NCBI GenBank assembly: GCA_005406025.1
Contig: BGZK01000092.1
Location: 558,001 to 622,000, forward strand
Source of the DNA: Eumeta japonica
Lineage: Eukaryota; Arthropoda; Insecta; Lepidoptera; Psychidae
Length of the DNA stretch: 64,000 bases
Direction of reading: 5' to 3'
Shown here: positions 26,301 to 39,600 of the stretch, piece by piece
Numbering within the stretch: the first letter of the stretch is position 1
Layout of the letters: each line of letters starts with the position of its first letter
The notes under the pieces: generated by a model
Told to the model about the DNA's origin: nothing
The model's database searches: none
Seen by the model: only the letters and a program-made list of their open reading frames with translations
Program-made: the position numbers and the translations under genes

Positions 26301-29300
26301 TATTTTCCTTTTTACGATATGTCATAAACCAAACGACATTTCATACTTGTTTTTAAAGACATACTCACGAGCGTCAGGGGCCGTCCAAGTAAGCCCCATG
26401 GGGTGAGGGGAAAGTCGCTTATTGGTTTCGGTTTTAGCGATTACATCAACGATATTTATTTTTACGATATTTATTTTTAATATTTTCTGTATTTTTTTTT
26501 TAATTTTCTACATTCTTATTTCAATATCACATGGTAATTGTACTTGTCTGTGCTCGAAAATGTAAGGATATCTATAGACATGTTCATAAGCATTTCTTGA
26601 AATAATCGATTATTACTAACTCACTCTCACACGGTGTTAATTATGGGTGAGTACGAAAGAACCGAAGTAGGAGAAGTACCGTGTGCGCTAATCACTCGTC
26701 TGGATTTGTTTGGTCAAAAGCCGTTGGATGGACATGTACTAAATTAGTGTTTCTTTCTATTAACTGAGAACGATTATATACAATCTACTAAAATTTTAAA
26801 GAGAACAAAGTAAATAAACATCGTTTATAATGCAATAAATGTTTGACTATTATATTCATGGTCTGAACTAAATAAATAACTAAGTAAATATGAAATGCGC
26901 ATTCAATTGCTATATCATTTATAAATTGCTTATTTCATAGACTTAATAACTATGACACTTGCTCTGAAGATACTTGCTCAATGCTTATGAATGGCAATAG
27001 AATCGAAACTTGCACAGATTTTGTAATAATCTATCAACACTTACGTAAGCATGATGAAGGGGGTAAGGACTTTGCTTACTTTCGCTGACAATGAGAAGGG
27101 AGGGTTAGAAAAGGCTAAATTCTGCTTACGTAATATTTGAATGCCCCCTCGGGGGAAAAGGAAAGAAGGGGAATTTTAAAATATTACGAAACGCGTAAAC
27201 GCTTTTAGCAAAATATGGACACAAAAAGAGAATAGAAATGAGTGATTTCAATTTTGTGAATTTGTGAATATATCTTGAACTACGACATGGAAAATAATCC
27301 CGACAAAACGTAACCGTTGGTTATTATCAAGAACAATGTGCACGTACCTAGTTTAGTTGAAATTTTTATCTATCATATTTACCATCGGTTATAATCACGC
27401 AACAGAAGTACGCTCTTACGCGTGCACTCATTTCATTATGTTATTCTCTGTTTATAATTATAATTATTATAATATTTAAAAATGTTTAGAATGTAATTAT
27501 AACTGCGATCTCTAAATTTCTTATTAAGATGTAGAACGACTTCGACACGCATTTTGTGCGTTTAGAACTCTATCATTTGTATGTTCTAACTACACGTTTA
27601 CTTTGCAATAATTCAGCGTTGTAATAGATCATTTTTTTACGCCGACAATTTCGGTCGGCCCAATCAGCATAAAGCGCTAAATTGTCGGTGCGTGTACGCT
27701 GCCCGACGCAATAACTCATGCGGGCTGTCCGAGGCGCTCGCTACTCATTTATCCGTCCGCTATAATAATCGATGGCCGTTTGAATACATTTGTTGTTACA
27801 AGATGGCTCTCACAACGTGGACAAATTAACTGTAGACTTTCATGCTCTTCATTGTTTATTTTTATTGTTAATCAATTAGAAATGATCCTTTACAGTTTTA
27901 AGGAAGAACATCGTTAATTTTTATTCTTATTAATGGTCTTTTTAGTCTTTGAGTCTTTGACGACGTAACATTTGCAATATCTCCGATTAAAATTTCTCGT
28001 GTACTAGTAAAATCTAAGATGGTAGCACAGTCTTAATATTATCAGTGGCTATAACTCATCCCCACTATTGATTGAGAATAGACTGCTATGAAGGTGAACG
28101 CTTGATTAAAATTTATATTTCAACCGATTGTAATGAAATAATTTAGTAAGTAATCCTCAAAGACCTCTTTACTTTTATTCATCGTGTAATTTTTTTTAAT
28201 TTAAATTAATTGATTATATTCATAACAAAACGTTAATTTAGTACTTACATATCTTCTCTTACATGTTTCATATTACTATTCGTCAAACCATATATTTTTA
28301 CTCAAATAGAGCTAGATAGAATATTTGGGTCATACAGCCTAAATCCATAAGAGCTATCCGACTGCATTTTATTTTGTATTGTGTGACTCACGTGCTACTT
28401 GTCTACCGACTAGTTGTCTAATGCTGCCATAGAATACTACATACATGTATAGGGGTCCTATACACTTTTAAAGGAAACACGAACCTACCAATGATGTTTG
28501 GTTGGATGCGGACTTTAAAGTCAAATATGAGTATGTTCATTTTATAAACCTTTATTATCATTTCCCGTACACTTTTTTTATGATTTATGAGCGCGAACGG
28601 CCATTTTCTAATACGGAATGCCGTTAAAATGAAGGCTTAGTTAACCGGCGGAATACATTATTAAGTGGTACCTTTAAAATTATATCTTTGTAGTTACAAG
28701 TAAGTTTTAAATTACGATTTATAGACAAGTACTACTTTATAAATTAAAACAGAACATAAATTCAGTATAAGAAATCATAAGATCTATAACATGTTTTTTT
28801 CTTCGTAATCGATCGTTATCATAGATCAATAGAAGTTTATAAAACGTCTTTAAATCCGGTCAAATCTTGTTTCATATTATTGAATTAAATCAGTAACCGT
28901 TTTATCGATTTTGTTCATCGAATTAAAAGTACGACTTTTAATTAGTGCGCAGTGGGTTTATTTGAATATTTATTTAATGACTTAATTTGTCTATGACGTG
29001 TCAAACATCGCCATTACCCATTACCATAAACCTGAATGTGACCATCCGAATTACGTTCTGATTGTATCGGACTCTAAGACCCTACAAACCGAGTAGAGGG
29101 TTTACGAATTCTAACAATAATGAACTACTACTGTCTATCGCATCTCCTAAATCGATTTGTAGATTGAGATATACGAGCTTTTGACTTAATTTCAAACTTT
29201 TTTTGTTTCATTTCGATGGTACAGGTAATGGTGTCGGATGGTTAATGTGTTACCTTCAAATCAAAAGGCAACTAGTTTGGAACCTTTTTGTTTTATAACA

Positions 29301-32300
29301 TTTTAGAAAGGCAAATGAGCCACCAGAGAGTAGGCGATCATTACCGCCCACGGACACTTGCAACCCCAGAGAAATCACCAATTGCCGGCCTCTTAGATAG
29401 GAATAAGATGTCTGATGGAGAGGGAATTGATGGAGGAGGGTGTGGTGATGGAAGGAGGAGTGGGCCACCAGAACTCTCTCTCAATGGACGAACCTGCTAC
29501 TTTACATCCGTATTCTGTGAGAGTATTGTACTCCACTTTTGGAACCGGCTCGTTTTCGTACTGAAACCGTTGACCGCAGCAAGGTTCTATTACTATAAAG
29601 TCCTGATTATGCACGAACGAAATGAACAATTAGTTTGTAAGTTTAAATCAGCAAATCGATATCAATGGCTCGGTACCTCAAAGCCCTTTGCCCCATACGT
29701 TGTCATCGCGCCGATCTCAAGGAACGTCAACAGCTCTTGATTCGAACTGGGCTATAGTGGAGACCCTAAGGTCAATATCCTCGATGTAATATAAAAAGTA
29801 CTTGAGAATATGCTTCATCAGTGGTGTGCTGAAATTGACGACAACATCTCGATTCAATGTTTTTATATTATATATTAAAATATACTATATTACATGTACT
29901 ATACTAAACAAAGAATACAATGTTTTAAATGTATATATTAAACAAAATAATTAAATTTATAGTAAAAAAGATGGAGTGAAATTTCTATATTTAAATAATA
30001 ACTCTACTTTTATAAATAGTTACCAATGGAATATTTAATTGCATCATTTAATATAAAGCACCCTACGCTGTTTTAATTTAAATGGAATTATTTTGTTAAT
30101 AATTTAAATTTTACTCTAATTTTATTTCGCGTTAATAATCATTATTGATTGAACTTTCTATTGCTGTAAAACAAACTCTTCATAATTAAAAATTATTTTC
30201 TACTCTTTAATTCGGTTCAATATTAAAGCGTGTTTATTTAGTTTTTTAAAACTATAATTCGTTCTTCGCCAAGTTCAACTAAATTAAATCCACCCGCCAA
30301 TCGATAATTTCTCAAATCAGACGTAACGTTTATAAAGCTGTTAAATATTAATATTCATGAAATGATTTTCGCACTCGATCACTTCCATTGGAGGCTGTGC
30401 ACGATTTAATTAGCGCACACGCACAAGTGCGGGGTGCAAGGTAGGTGGCGGGCCGACACTCAGCCGGAGCATTTAAGGCGACGACACTATGCGTTTTTGT
30501 GAGCCATTTTAATTAACGCTGCAGCGGCCAGTGGCGTTTGCTTTAAGCGCTTTTTGTACACGGTTCGGATGCTGTTAGCGAGAAGCTCTCGGCCCTTGAT
30601 TTACGTGGAATTATTTATATTGAAAGCGAGCACTATTGTTCAGAGCGAGGCATTGGCTTTAATGATGCCCCCAGTACGACAGTTGCAGAAAATCGTTTTT
30701 TATAGTAATCTAAGAAACATTAAATAATTAGTTAATAATATCATTTTTTTTGTAAAATTGGATCATTTATATAGATAACACTTAAATTTACGAATGCATC
30801 AATGTGATTACTGTTGCCATGTGATATATATTGTAATATTTGTTATTTTTTTTTACAATATCGCTAAATATACACAGGTACCTAAGCAGTATCATCCTCG
30901 ATTTGAACTTTCAATACTTACGCAGTCGAGCTTTGCTCGGCATATTTTGAATTATTTAAGTAATATAGTGCCGTATCTCGTTAAAATGTTAAGCACGCTG
31001 CTATTTCCACACTACATTCAACAGCATAGGAACAATGCAATTATCACAAAATTGTACTTGGTAGAACTATGGAAAAAAGGTTTACATTTATGTGTAAAAT
31101 TACGTATTTCCAGAGAAAAAAAATATTTATTCGTACATGAAGTTGAAAATCAATATCTTGTCAAAGGACAAATTTCTAGGAAAATGGTTAATCGTGTCCG
31201 TGATACCAATACGCACACACATATATATAAGAATAGCTCGTTTAAATTAATAAGATACATCTTACTCTCTTCTTTCATGCGTACTTTAAAAGGTTAAACG
31301 TTCGGCACAACTTAAACGATTCTAAATATTTAAAATCATCCAAATAAGTATACTAAAGCAGTCTCCCTTTGTGTGGCGTCGACGTGAGGTGCGACGCTCT
31401 TACGGGCAATTTAATCCGCAAGTTACTTTAACAAGCCTAATTCCATCGCAATCTTAATTTTCCACATACATATAACTTGCATGGAAACCGTATTCTTTTT
31501 AGATGCTATATAACATCAAGGTCATTAAGCGACTTCAAAAACAGGAAGAGGTTCTCATTTCGTCAGTATTTTTATAACGTTGTTATCTCAGAACTCCATC
31601 ATTTATTAACCGATTTGTATGATTTTTCGATTTGGTTTTTTTAAATTACACAGTGAAGCAGTGTATTATAATTTACCGCAAAACCGTAGAAGAAAATAAG
31701 CCGGGCGCCTATTACTTCAATTCTAATAACGGACGATTTTCCCTACCACTTCTAAGGGAATTTTTCGTGTATGACAATTTTATAATCCGTCGTTCTTCAT
31801 GGCTTCGATAGAACTGTTATAACAGACATCGTAATTACCACACATACTGGAATTTGTAATATCTTTACTCTATGGTCATGTATAAAAATAATACAATTTG
31901 TTATATTTCCTAGTGGAGACAGCAGCGACTGTTGTAAAAACTTCCCCTGACTTACATTAATATCAACGAAAGACATTTAAAAAATACACTGACATAAGGA
32001 CACATTTTTTAATTACATATATTATAAAATATCAGAATTGAAACCTTTTCATCAATACGCGTTCAAGACAAATTAGACAAGTATAGATACAATTTTTAAG
32101 TTTACCATATCCAATTTTTTTACTAAGAAAGTTAATTATCTTCGATACTCTGCGCATAGTCATTTTATTCTAGCAATTTGTTTCTACTCATTAAACTCGT
32201 ACTAACGTGATAAATTACAAATTTTTGTTTTCTGCTGTAAAAGCTTTGTAATTGTCAAAAAGAAAAGCATATTTATATTTTTAACAACCAAAAAAATAAT

Positions 32301-35300
32301 GAAGATTGGAACATTTCAAATAGCCAATCAGACTAATATAGTACTAATGAGCTGTGATTCCAATCTTTAACGATGTCATATAAAATTAATAAGATATAGG
32401 AAAATATCTCAAAATTTACAATTTACTATCATTTGAATTCACTCCTTGTTGTAATATTTCACATAGGGTTTAAATAAAATTAAGTACAACACTTTCAATA
32501 CCGATCGTCTATCCTAACACCGGTATTATTCTTAGAACTAAAGTACATAATGCGCGTGCGTTCAATGGAGTCATTTACCGAGAGGATTGAGTCGTCGCAA
32601 GATCGACGCGAGACGTCGGCCGATTTAGTACCCAATTACGGGCGAACCACAAATCCCGTCTCGGGTAACATTCGCGACAAATAAATCTGGATGGGGGCAT
32701 ACAACTAGCGCTCTCTGTCGAGTAAATGCGACTCCGCGGCATAAGGACGCATAAACTTCGCACGACGACGTGTGATTTAACTAATTACGATTAAGAATAT
32801 TGTCAAACATGAGATTAAGGAAACCGGATAAGGGAAAACTTGTTCTTTTTTACGTGAATGCCGCAAAAAAAAAACATTTTAACTATATTCGTTCCGTGTA
32901 CGAAATAGCGGTGAATAAGATTCACACACTGTGTCGGACGGTTCAAGAGACTTAAAGCATTGGCGATTTGTATTCGACCGTGACGCTATACTTATCTGTA
33001 TCTAATACCTTTAAACGAGCAATTCTTTTATATAATAAAAATCTCGGAAATGGCTCCAATGAATTCCATGAAATTTAGTACCTGTGCAGAGGGTTTCGGG
33101 GGCGACAAATCGATCTAGCTAAGTTTCATTTTTAGAAAACCTCGTTTTATTCGTATTTTCAGGCAATGAATTAGATTACGAAGATAAATTTAGCCACTAT
33201 CGACAAGATTATAATAGCACAGTTGGGAAATCGGGCGGTCCCGAAGCCAGAAGACCCCTGTTCGATTCCAGATGTTTAATTTTTTCAAGTTTTTCAGTTT
33301 TTTTTCAAGTTTCTTCTTTTGTGAGAAAACGTCAAGTTTCCACATCTGTAAGAAAAACTATTATTGGGAACAACTAACTGCTTTAGCAACAGAGCAACAC
33401 TAAAACTATTTGACATTAATGTTTGGTTTGAGGTTAGACCAAGAAAATCAATTGTTTACTTATGTTATTGATAAAATGTGTGTCTTTTTAACTAACATAA
33501 TCACTTAAAAAATGCCTTATAGTTCTTTGAAAAAAACGCGGTAAAATTGAAAATTTTTATTCATATTTCATTAATATGTGATTCGTATCAAAATATATTT
33601 TACAAAAAAAACACGATTTATCAAAAAAAAAAATCGAGAAAAGCTCTGTCATGCAGCTACTATAAATATATATGTATAAATACTTTAGAGTTACCGGGTT
33701 CAGATGTTCACTACAGGCGAATTGATCGATCGAACTAGTGAATTAGTGAATTTAAGGCCTTTATTCGTTTCTTGGAAAACGCGATAAACCATCAGCGTCA
33801 GACGTCTTCACCGCATTACATACAACGGTAATTAACAGCTCTCGGCCTGCACTAGACCAATGGGTAGTCTAGAGCCGACGCCCCGAATCTGGAATAAGTG
33901 ATTGAGGGACGATATGCCTCTACAGCATATGTGGGCAACGACCGGCCCGCTGTAAGATTTGACCCGACCCATGAGACATTTTGAAAAATTTCACGTCTGA
34001 TATTTATCGATAAAAATTATGAACACTACTTTAAAACGCACTACTTTTTGAACACGACCCGCAAATGTATTTGCACACTAAGTTTGGTCCACATGTCAAA
34101 GGTTGCTCATAACTGCTCTACAGCGAGGTGGTGCAAACCTGATCCAACAATACCGAATATCCTGACATAAGTGATTGCAAAGTCGCTTTGCCTTTGGTAT
34201 TCGATATGCAAGAACACGTCGAGTACCAGTACCCATTTACTTAAATGAAAAAAAATAACGTCATCAAGAAAGAAACATCATCAAAACAATGTCAAAAATG
34301 TATAATATTATGGCCGGCCACCGTTTGTACATGTAGCCGCTCTAATTAGTATAATATAATATAAATTTCTTATTAATATAATGTAATTTTCTAATTAATA
34401 TAATGTCAATTTCTAATGAATATAATGTACGATCACCTACATCTATTTTGAACTAAAAAATAGATCTTTAAATGCAATGTTTTAAGATAAGTTTCGGAAT
34501 TTTCAAAGTATTTCTTATGAGGCGTTATGAAAAAATGATGAGAGTTTATTTTTATCGGGTGATACGCAAAATTACAGTATGCGAGCAACATAACTGGGGA
34601 GCCAAAAGGTTTGCCACTAGATGGTGCTTATAATTGTAAGAAATTAATTATTCACTTAACATTTGTTTTTAAATCTTTTTCTTTAACTTATATTGTAACA
34701 AGCAAGTCCTAAACCCGTATTAAACTACAAGTTTGACAAATCAATGAATTGTTTAATTTGAGTAGGACTAAAAGAAACCATTTGAGTACATAATTATCGT
34801 CAGTATATTTAAATTTAATACATTTCTTTTTGGTTTATATTATTGTTCAATACTATAATTTTGTAATGTTCAAGAGATAATTCTTTTTGATCTTTCATAA
34901 TTTAAAATGGCAATGTGGAGTGAGCGATGTGAGAAAGCGTTGATAATCACTCGGAATATCTTTTTAAAAGAATCAATAAAGTTTTCTTCAAAATTTCAAT
35001 TAAAAAGATAAAATTAGTATACTTTGTACAAAAAAAAATAAGTTTTAACATATTTAATTTTTAAAATTAATTTAATTTTTATCAACCGCACTATTCCACT
35101 CCATTGCTTTTATTATTTTATTGGAGATAATTGTATTATTTGCATGTAATTATAAATATTTTTTTAATTACGCCAAAGGAGTACAACTTCTCACGCGCGT
35201 ACATAATTACACACGCTGTAGTTTTTGATGATACATTGACTGTTATAACAATCGATTATTTTTACTTTCGTCGAAACGAATTATTGATTACATTAAATGG

Positions 35301-36666
35301 GACTGGTTTCTGAAATTTCACTAAAATTATTCTCAAATAAACCTGACAAGTATATAATTTATTATTTTTTAGTTTTAATATTAAAATTGAAAACGAAGAA
35401 TATAAAATTAACCATTTAGTCGTTGATAACGTTTAGAATAAAATAATTCTTCATTACTTCAACACTTAATTTTCTATTAAATATCTGATTAATAATTTTT
35501 TTCTTTATATCGATCGAACTATATCTACTTTGCGATAGCCCGCATGCTTGTAGTTAGTATTATGTGAGGTTTAATATAATTTGCAAGGTCTTATTTATAG
35601 TTAGGTTGGCATCGCATCATAAACAAAGAATTTCAAGAATATTTTAATTTACTGAAACATTTCATATTTATTTCTATATTTCAGTAGTAAACATGGAATA
35701 TCAGCCTCCGTATTATAAATCATACAGCAAGTCGTAGTGGTCATCTTTAAAATGTACAATCGTGCTGCATAAAATTAAACCAAACAAAAAAAAAAAGCAA
35801 ACCTTTTATGTTACAGAGCTTCAACTACGTCCCTCGAAGTAGAGCAGTTAGGCCAAGCTTTCCCTCTAACCTGTGATTACAACAAATTCGCATTTATCCC
35901 GTATTGCCACAGTGTTTTTATTCCATTTACAAGGGGCAAACGAGCATGCGGAGTAGGTGGATCATTGCCGCCCATAGACACTCATAAACGCATTGCCGGC
36001 CTCTTGGATAGGTAAAGGACATCTGATGGACGGAAAATGAGTTTATGGAGCGAAAACGGGATGATGGAGGAGGGAATGGGCCACCGGAATTGTCACTCAC
36101 TGAACGAAATGCAACAGCAGAAGCTGTTACTTCACACCCGATTTCTGTGAGTGTGTGGTATCCTCACCGCCTCCACCATTCATACACCTGTTTAAAATTA
36201 TTAAATATCTTATTATAAGTTGGTATTGTATATTTTATTATTGTGCACAATATTAAGTTCGATGAAGTTTTATTTGATATGCTGTACCTTTTCACGAAAC
36301 CCACGTGGTTGTGTGATTTTCTTTTTTTTTACAATATTCTTTTACTTTTTTAAACTCTATACTTCTTGACTTAGCCCTAAAATGTTAGACAAATACTTAT
36401 CATACCTTTCGCTTACAAAGTTTACAACTTATTAAAATCTAAAGTAATGTGTTCTAATATAAAGTGTTATAGTAACAATGAAAAGGAGTTCCATACAACA
36501 AATACATTATATTTAATGTATATTAAATTAAATACAATATAATCAATGTAATTAGCGTTCATTTATTTAATTTTTTTTTAAGAAACTAATGAAAGCCAAC
36601 GACTTACCACGTCCCTTGGACTAGTCTACACACATACACACACGCACGCGCTCTCACGCACGCGCT

Positions 36667-36698
<32 letters not shown>

Positions 36699-39600
36699 CA
36701 CACGACACACACACACACATCTTTGTGGAAGTATAGACGTCCCAATAAGAGCGAAATCAATAATAATATTTATAGAATTTAATCGACACCGACCGCACAT
36801 CAATAATGCAACGCATTTTAAAGCGAACTAGATGCGCTCACACCTACCAACTTGCAAGGGTGAATCGAGCCTTCGAGTCAGGGAATCACGCATACGAGGG
36901 TCAGTCGTGACTGGCACGAACTCGATTACAATGGTAAGACAAAGACCCAGCTCAAGGGGGTCATGACCCCGTATGACCTCTCCCCCGAATTCGCCTCTGG
37001 CAACTTTTAAAATCAACAAATAATGTTCCTAGGCAATTCTTAATTACATATTTCATAACCCCTTGGAATGTAAAAAACTAAATATTCTTGTTATCGCTCT
37101 AGAACAACAGCCAGGCGCTTTACCGACGAGCTGCTGAGGTCGCTTTCTTAGCGTCGCTGACTCTCCAGTCTGTTACGAGGGTTTTTGGCGTTTCGCTTAA
37201 GTATATGTATTGTAGAAAATAAATTTTCTCAAGGGCGAAATCTAAGTAGATCAATTTTTCGTTCTAAAAATGCCTATACATGAGTCAAAAGTCAAGTTCT
37301 GAATCAAATCCTTATTTGAAATCACACATTTATATACACACAATTATATTAAGTTTATAATTTATAAGTATATTAAGTTTAGACATATCATGATTTAAAT
37401 TATTGGAGATGTTTCCATTGCAAAGACAGACATGTATAGAAATGTTGCACATTTTATAACATGTACAATAAACGTATTAATTGTTATTCTCTAATAGATT
37501 TTTCAAAGGGTATACGATTTTAAAATTATATCCAAATAGTATTAAACAAATTCTTGGTTATTTCCACTTGTCCATAGAGCGGGTGCAGCTGCCTGCAGCG
37601 GGCGGCGGCGGACGGCCACGGGGACACTGTGCAGCTGCTGCTACGGCACGGCGCCGATCCCAACCACCAGGATGTCTTCGTAAGTACCTTCTGGTGCAAC
37701 AGAACAAAATCATAAAGAAAGAACATTTGACTTGTGGACATCCTTTTGTTTGTCACAGGTGTTAATGCAGAAGGTTGGAAATTGAAATTGTAGTGGGTCA
37801 TTGATAAACCAAAAATTAAATTAAAAATTTGAAAAACCGCTAACGCAAAAACAGCGAACATTTAAAAAGTCAAAAAGAATACCTCGCGTTGAGCTATCAA
37901 ATTTGATTAACACCTATAAGTATCAATATATAGCTATTAATTATAGAAATTAATGGATGGTACGATAAGGTTTGCTCGTTGAAACGGCACTATATTTTAT
38001 GTAGTTGACTATCTAGTAATTTACTAGCATTTCCGACCAACTTGTTTCGATACGATCAAATTATTGTTACAAATCTATTTACCTACATTGGGTGTTAGGT
38101 AAATTGTTAAGTCTGGAAGCGCTATGAGTTATGAAAGTATGCAATCTCCATATTTTTTTAGCTATTTAGTTATTGCTTTAAACTTAGCGGTACGCCGCCG
38201 CGACATTATAACGCCATTTCAACGAGCAAACCTTATCGTACCATCCATTAATTTCTATAATTAATATGTACAGATATTTATAGGTATTCCTCAATCAAAT
38301 TTGATAGCCGAACGTAAGGTATTATTTTTGACTTTTTAAATGTTCACTTTTTTGCGTAGGGGTTTTTTAATTTAATTTTTATTTTAAAATTTTTGTTTCT
38401 TTTGTGTAAATTCTAGCCTGCATACTAAACTCACCTTTTTAGGACTGTGGAAAGCTCCCTAGTTTAATAGAGTGATCTACACCCCCTATAGTGAGATTAG
38501 GGGGTGAAGGTTATAAGTTTCTTAATTTTTTTGTCGTTTGTGTGTAAAGCCTAGCCTTCATACGAAATTTGTTTCAAATTTTAGGTCTCACGTATGTTTG
38601 CAAGTAAAGTAAATACCTACCCATTATGCGTCTAAGATTCCTACCGCAACTAACAAAAGAGCTAACAACTTTAAAATGGCTGAACCGATTTTGATAAAGC
38701 ACATATAAGAATCGTCTCTAGAAAACCTGCTTTCAAGAAAAAAAACCGCATCCAAATCGGTTCAACCGTTTCAAAGCTACGGTGTCACGGGCAGACACAC
38801 AGAACGGTCAAATTTATAACACCCGTCTTTTTGCTTCTGGGGTTAAAAATAAAATTAAGAACCAATTGGATTCAAATTTAAGACATGAAGATTGTTAATA
38901 ATATTACATCAATAAATTGAGTGCGAAATTGAACAAAGAAATTAGAAAACCAAAAAATGTACTTACACGACCTACAACCTGATTGTGTACGAAATCACTT
39001 AAGATAGTAACCATTGAAAATATCGAAAATCAAAAACGCTAATGAAAACAAAATTAATGACCTCAAATTATACTAAATAGTAATGAATAAAACAAGGTTT
39101 AAATGCCTTTTTACCGCGTTTTCCAGAATGCTTTGATAAAAATTTAACATCGAAAGCGTTAGGGCCGTTTCCGAAATGGTTGTTTATATATTATAATACA
39201 GGATCTATTCATTTAAAGTAATAAGTTAGAAATAGGATTGTTAGTCAACAAGTGCTGTTTTGGTCGAAATTTTTTCGAATTCTCCGAAAATTATGATTGA
39301 GAAGTCATTCGATTCGAAATGGCATCTAGATAGTTTTCGATAAAATGCTAAGGCCGCTCGCAAAAATTGTTATAGTTATTAACAATTAAGTGAAAAAAAA
39401 GGGGGTTTAGTTTTTCGCCAATATCTCAAAAACTATTTGAGATAATTTGACTTTGAAAGTGGATTCAAAGAGAGGAGGATATTTCCTAAAAAAAAGCTAT
39501 CCGTGTAAATAATCCGTGGTCCAAAAATTTTTATCACGATTTTTCAATAAGTTATCCACGAGTTAATTAATAATTTTTTGTCGCACGAACATTAACATTG

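Larger units (their letters stand above)
14400..37577 (+). other. dgo intron 1 (23.2 kb), rich in transposons
   Basis: Runs from the donor after GAG at 14399 to the acceptor ccatag at 37577. It holds a degenerate repeat (16.9-17.7 kb), GC-rich patches (18.0-18.3 and 19.06-19.24 kb), a 4.9-kb hAT element, a MITE at 26.4-27.1 kb, two copies of one interspersed repeat (29.3 and 35.9 kb), a SINE-like patch (33.0-33.3 kb), a hAT MITE (33.9-34.1 kb) and a CACG microsatellite. Stretches not listed separately (for example 14.4-15.3, 17.7-18.0, 19.9-21.1, 27.2-29.2, 30.0-30.4, 31.3-33.0, 34.4-35.9 kb) are AT-rich, and I see nothing codable in them. No ankyrin-like exon was found on the + strand in this interval. 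Confidence 0.8.

Noticed and set aside
29288..29740. 150-codon plus-strand frame
   Set aside because: More than half of it is a dispersed repeat that also occurs at 35.9 kb.
33214..33275. Functional tRNA gene
   Set aside because: Only A-box and B-box-like words are present. I could not fold an acceptor stem or a credible anticodon arm, so it is treated as SINE-derived.
36629..36719. CRISPR-like or satellite array
   Set aside because: It is a simple CACG/CA microsatellite without spacers.
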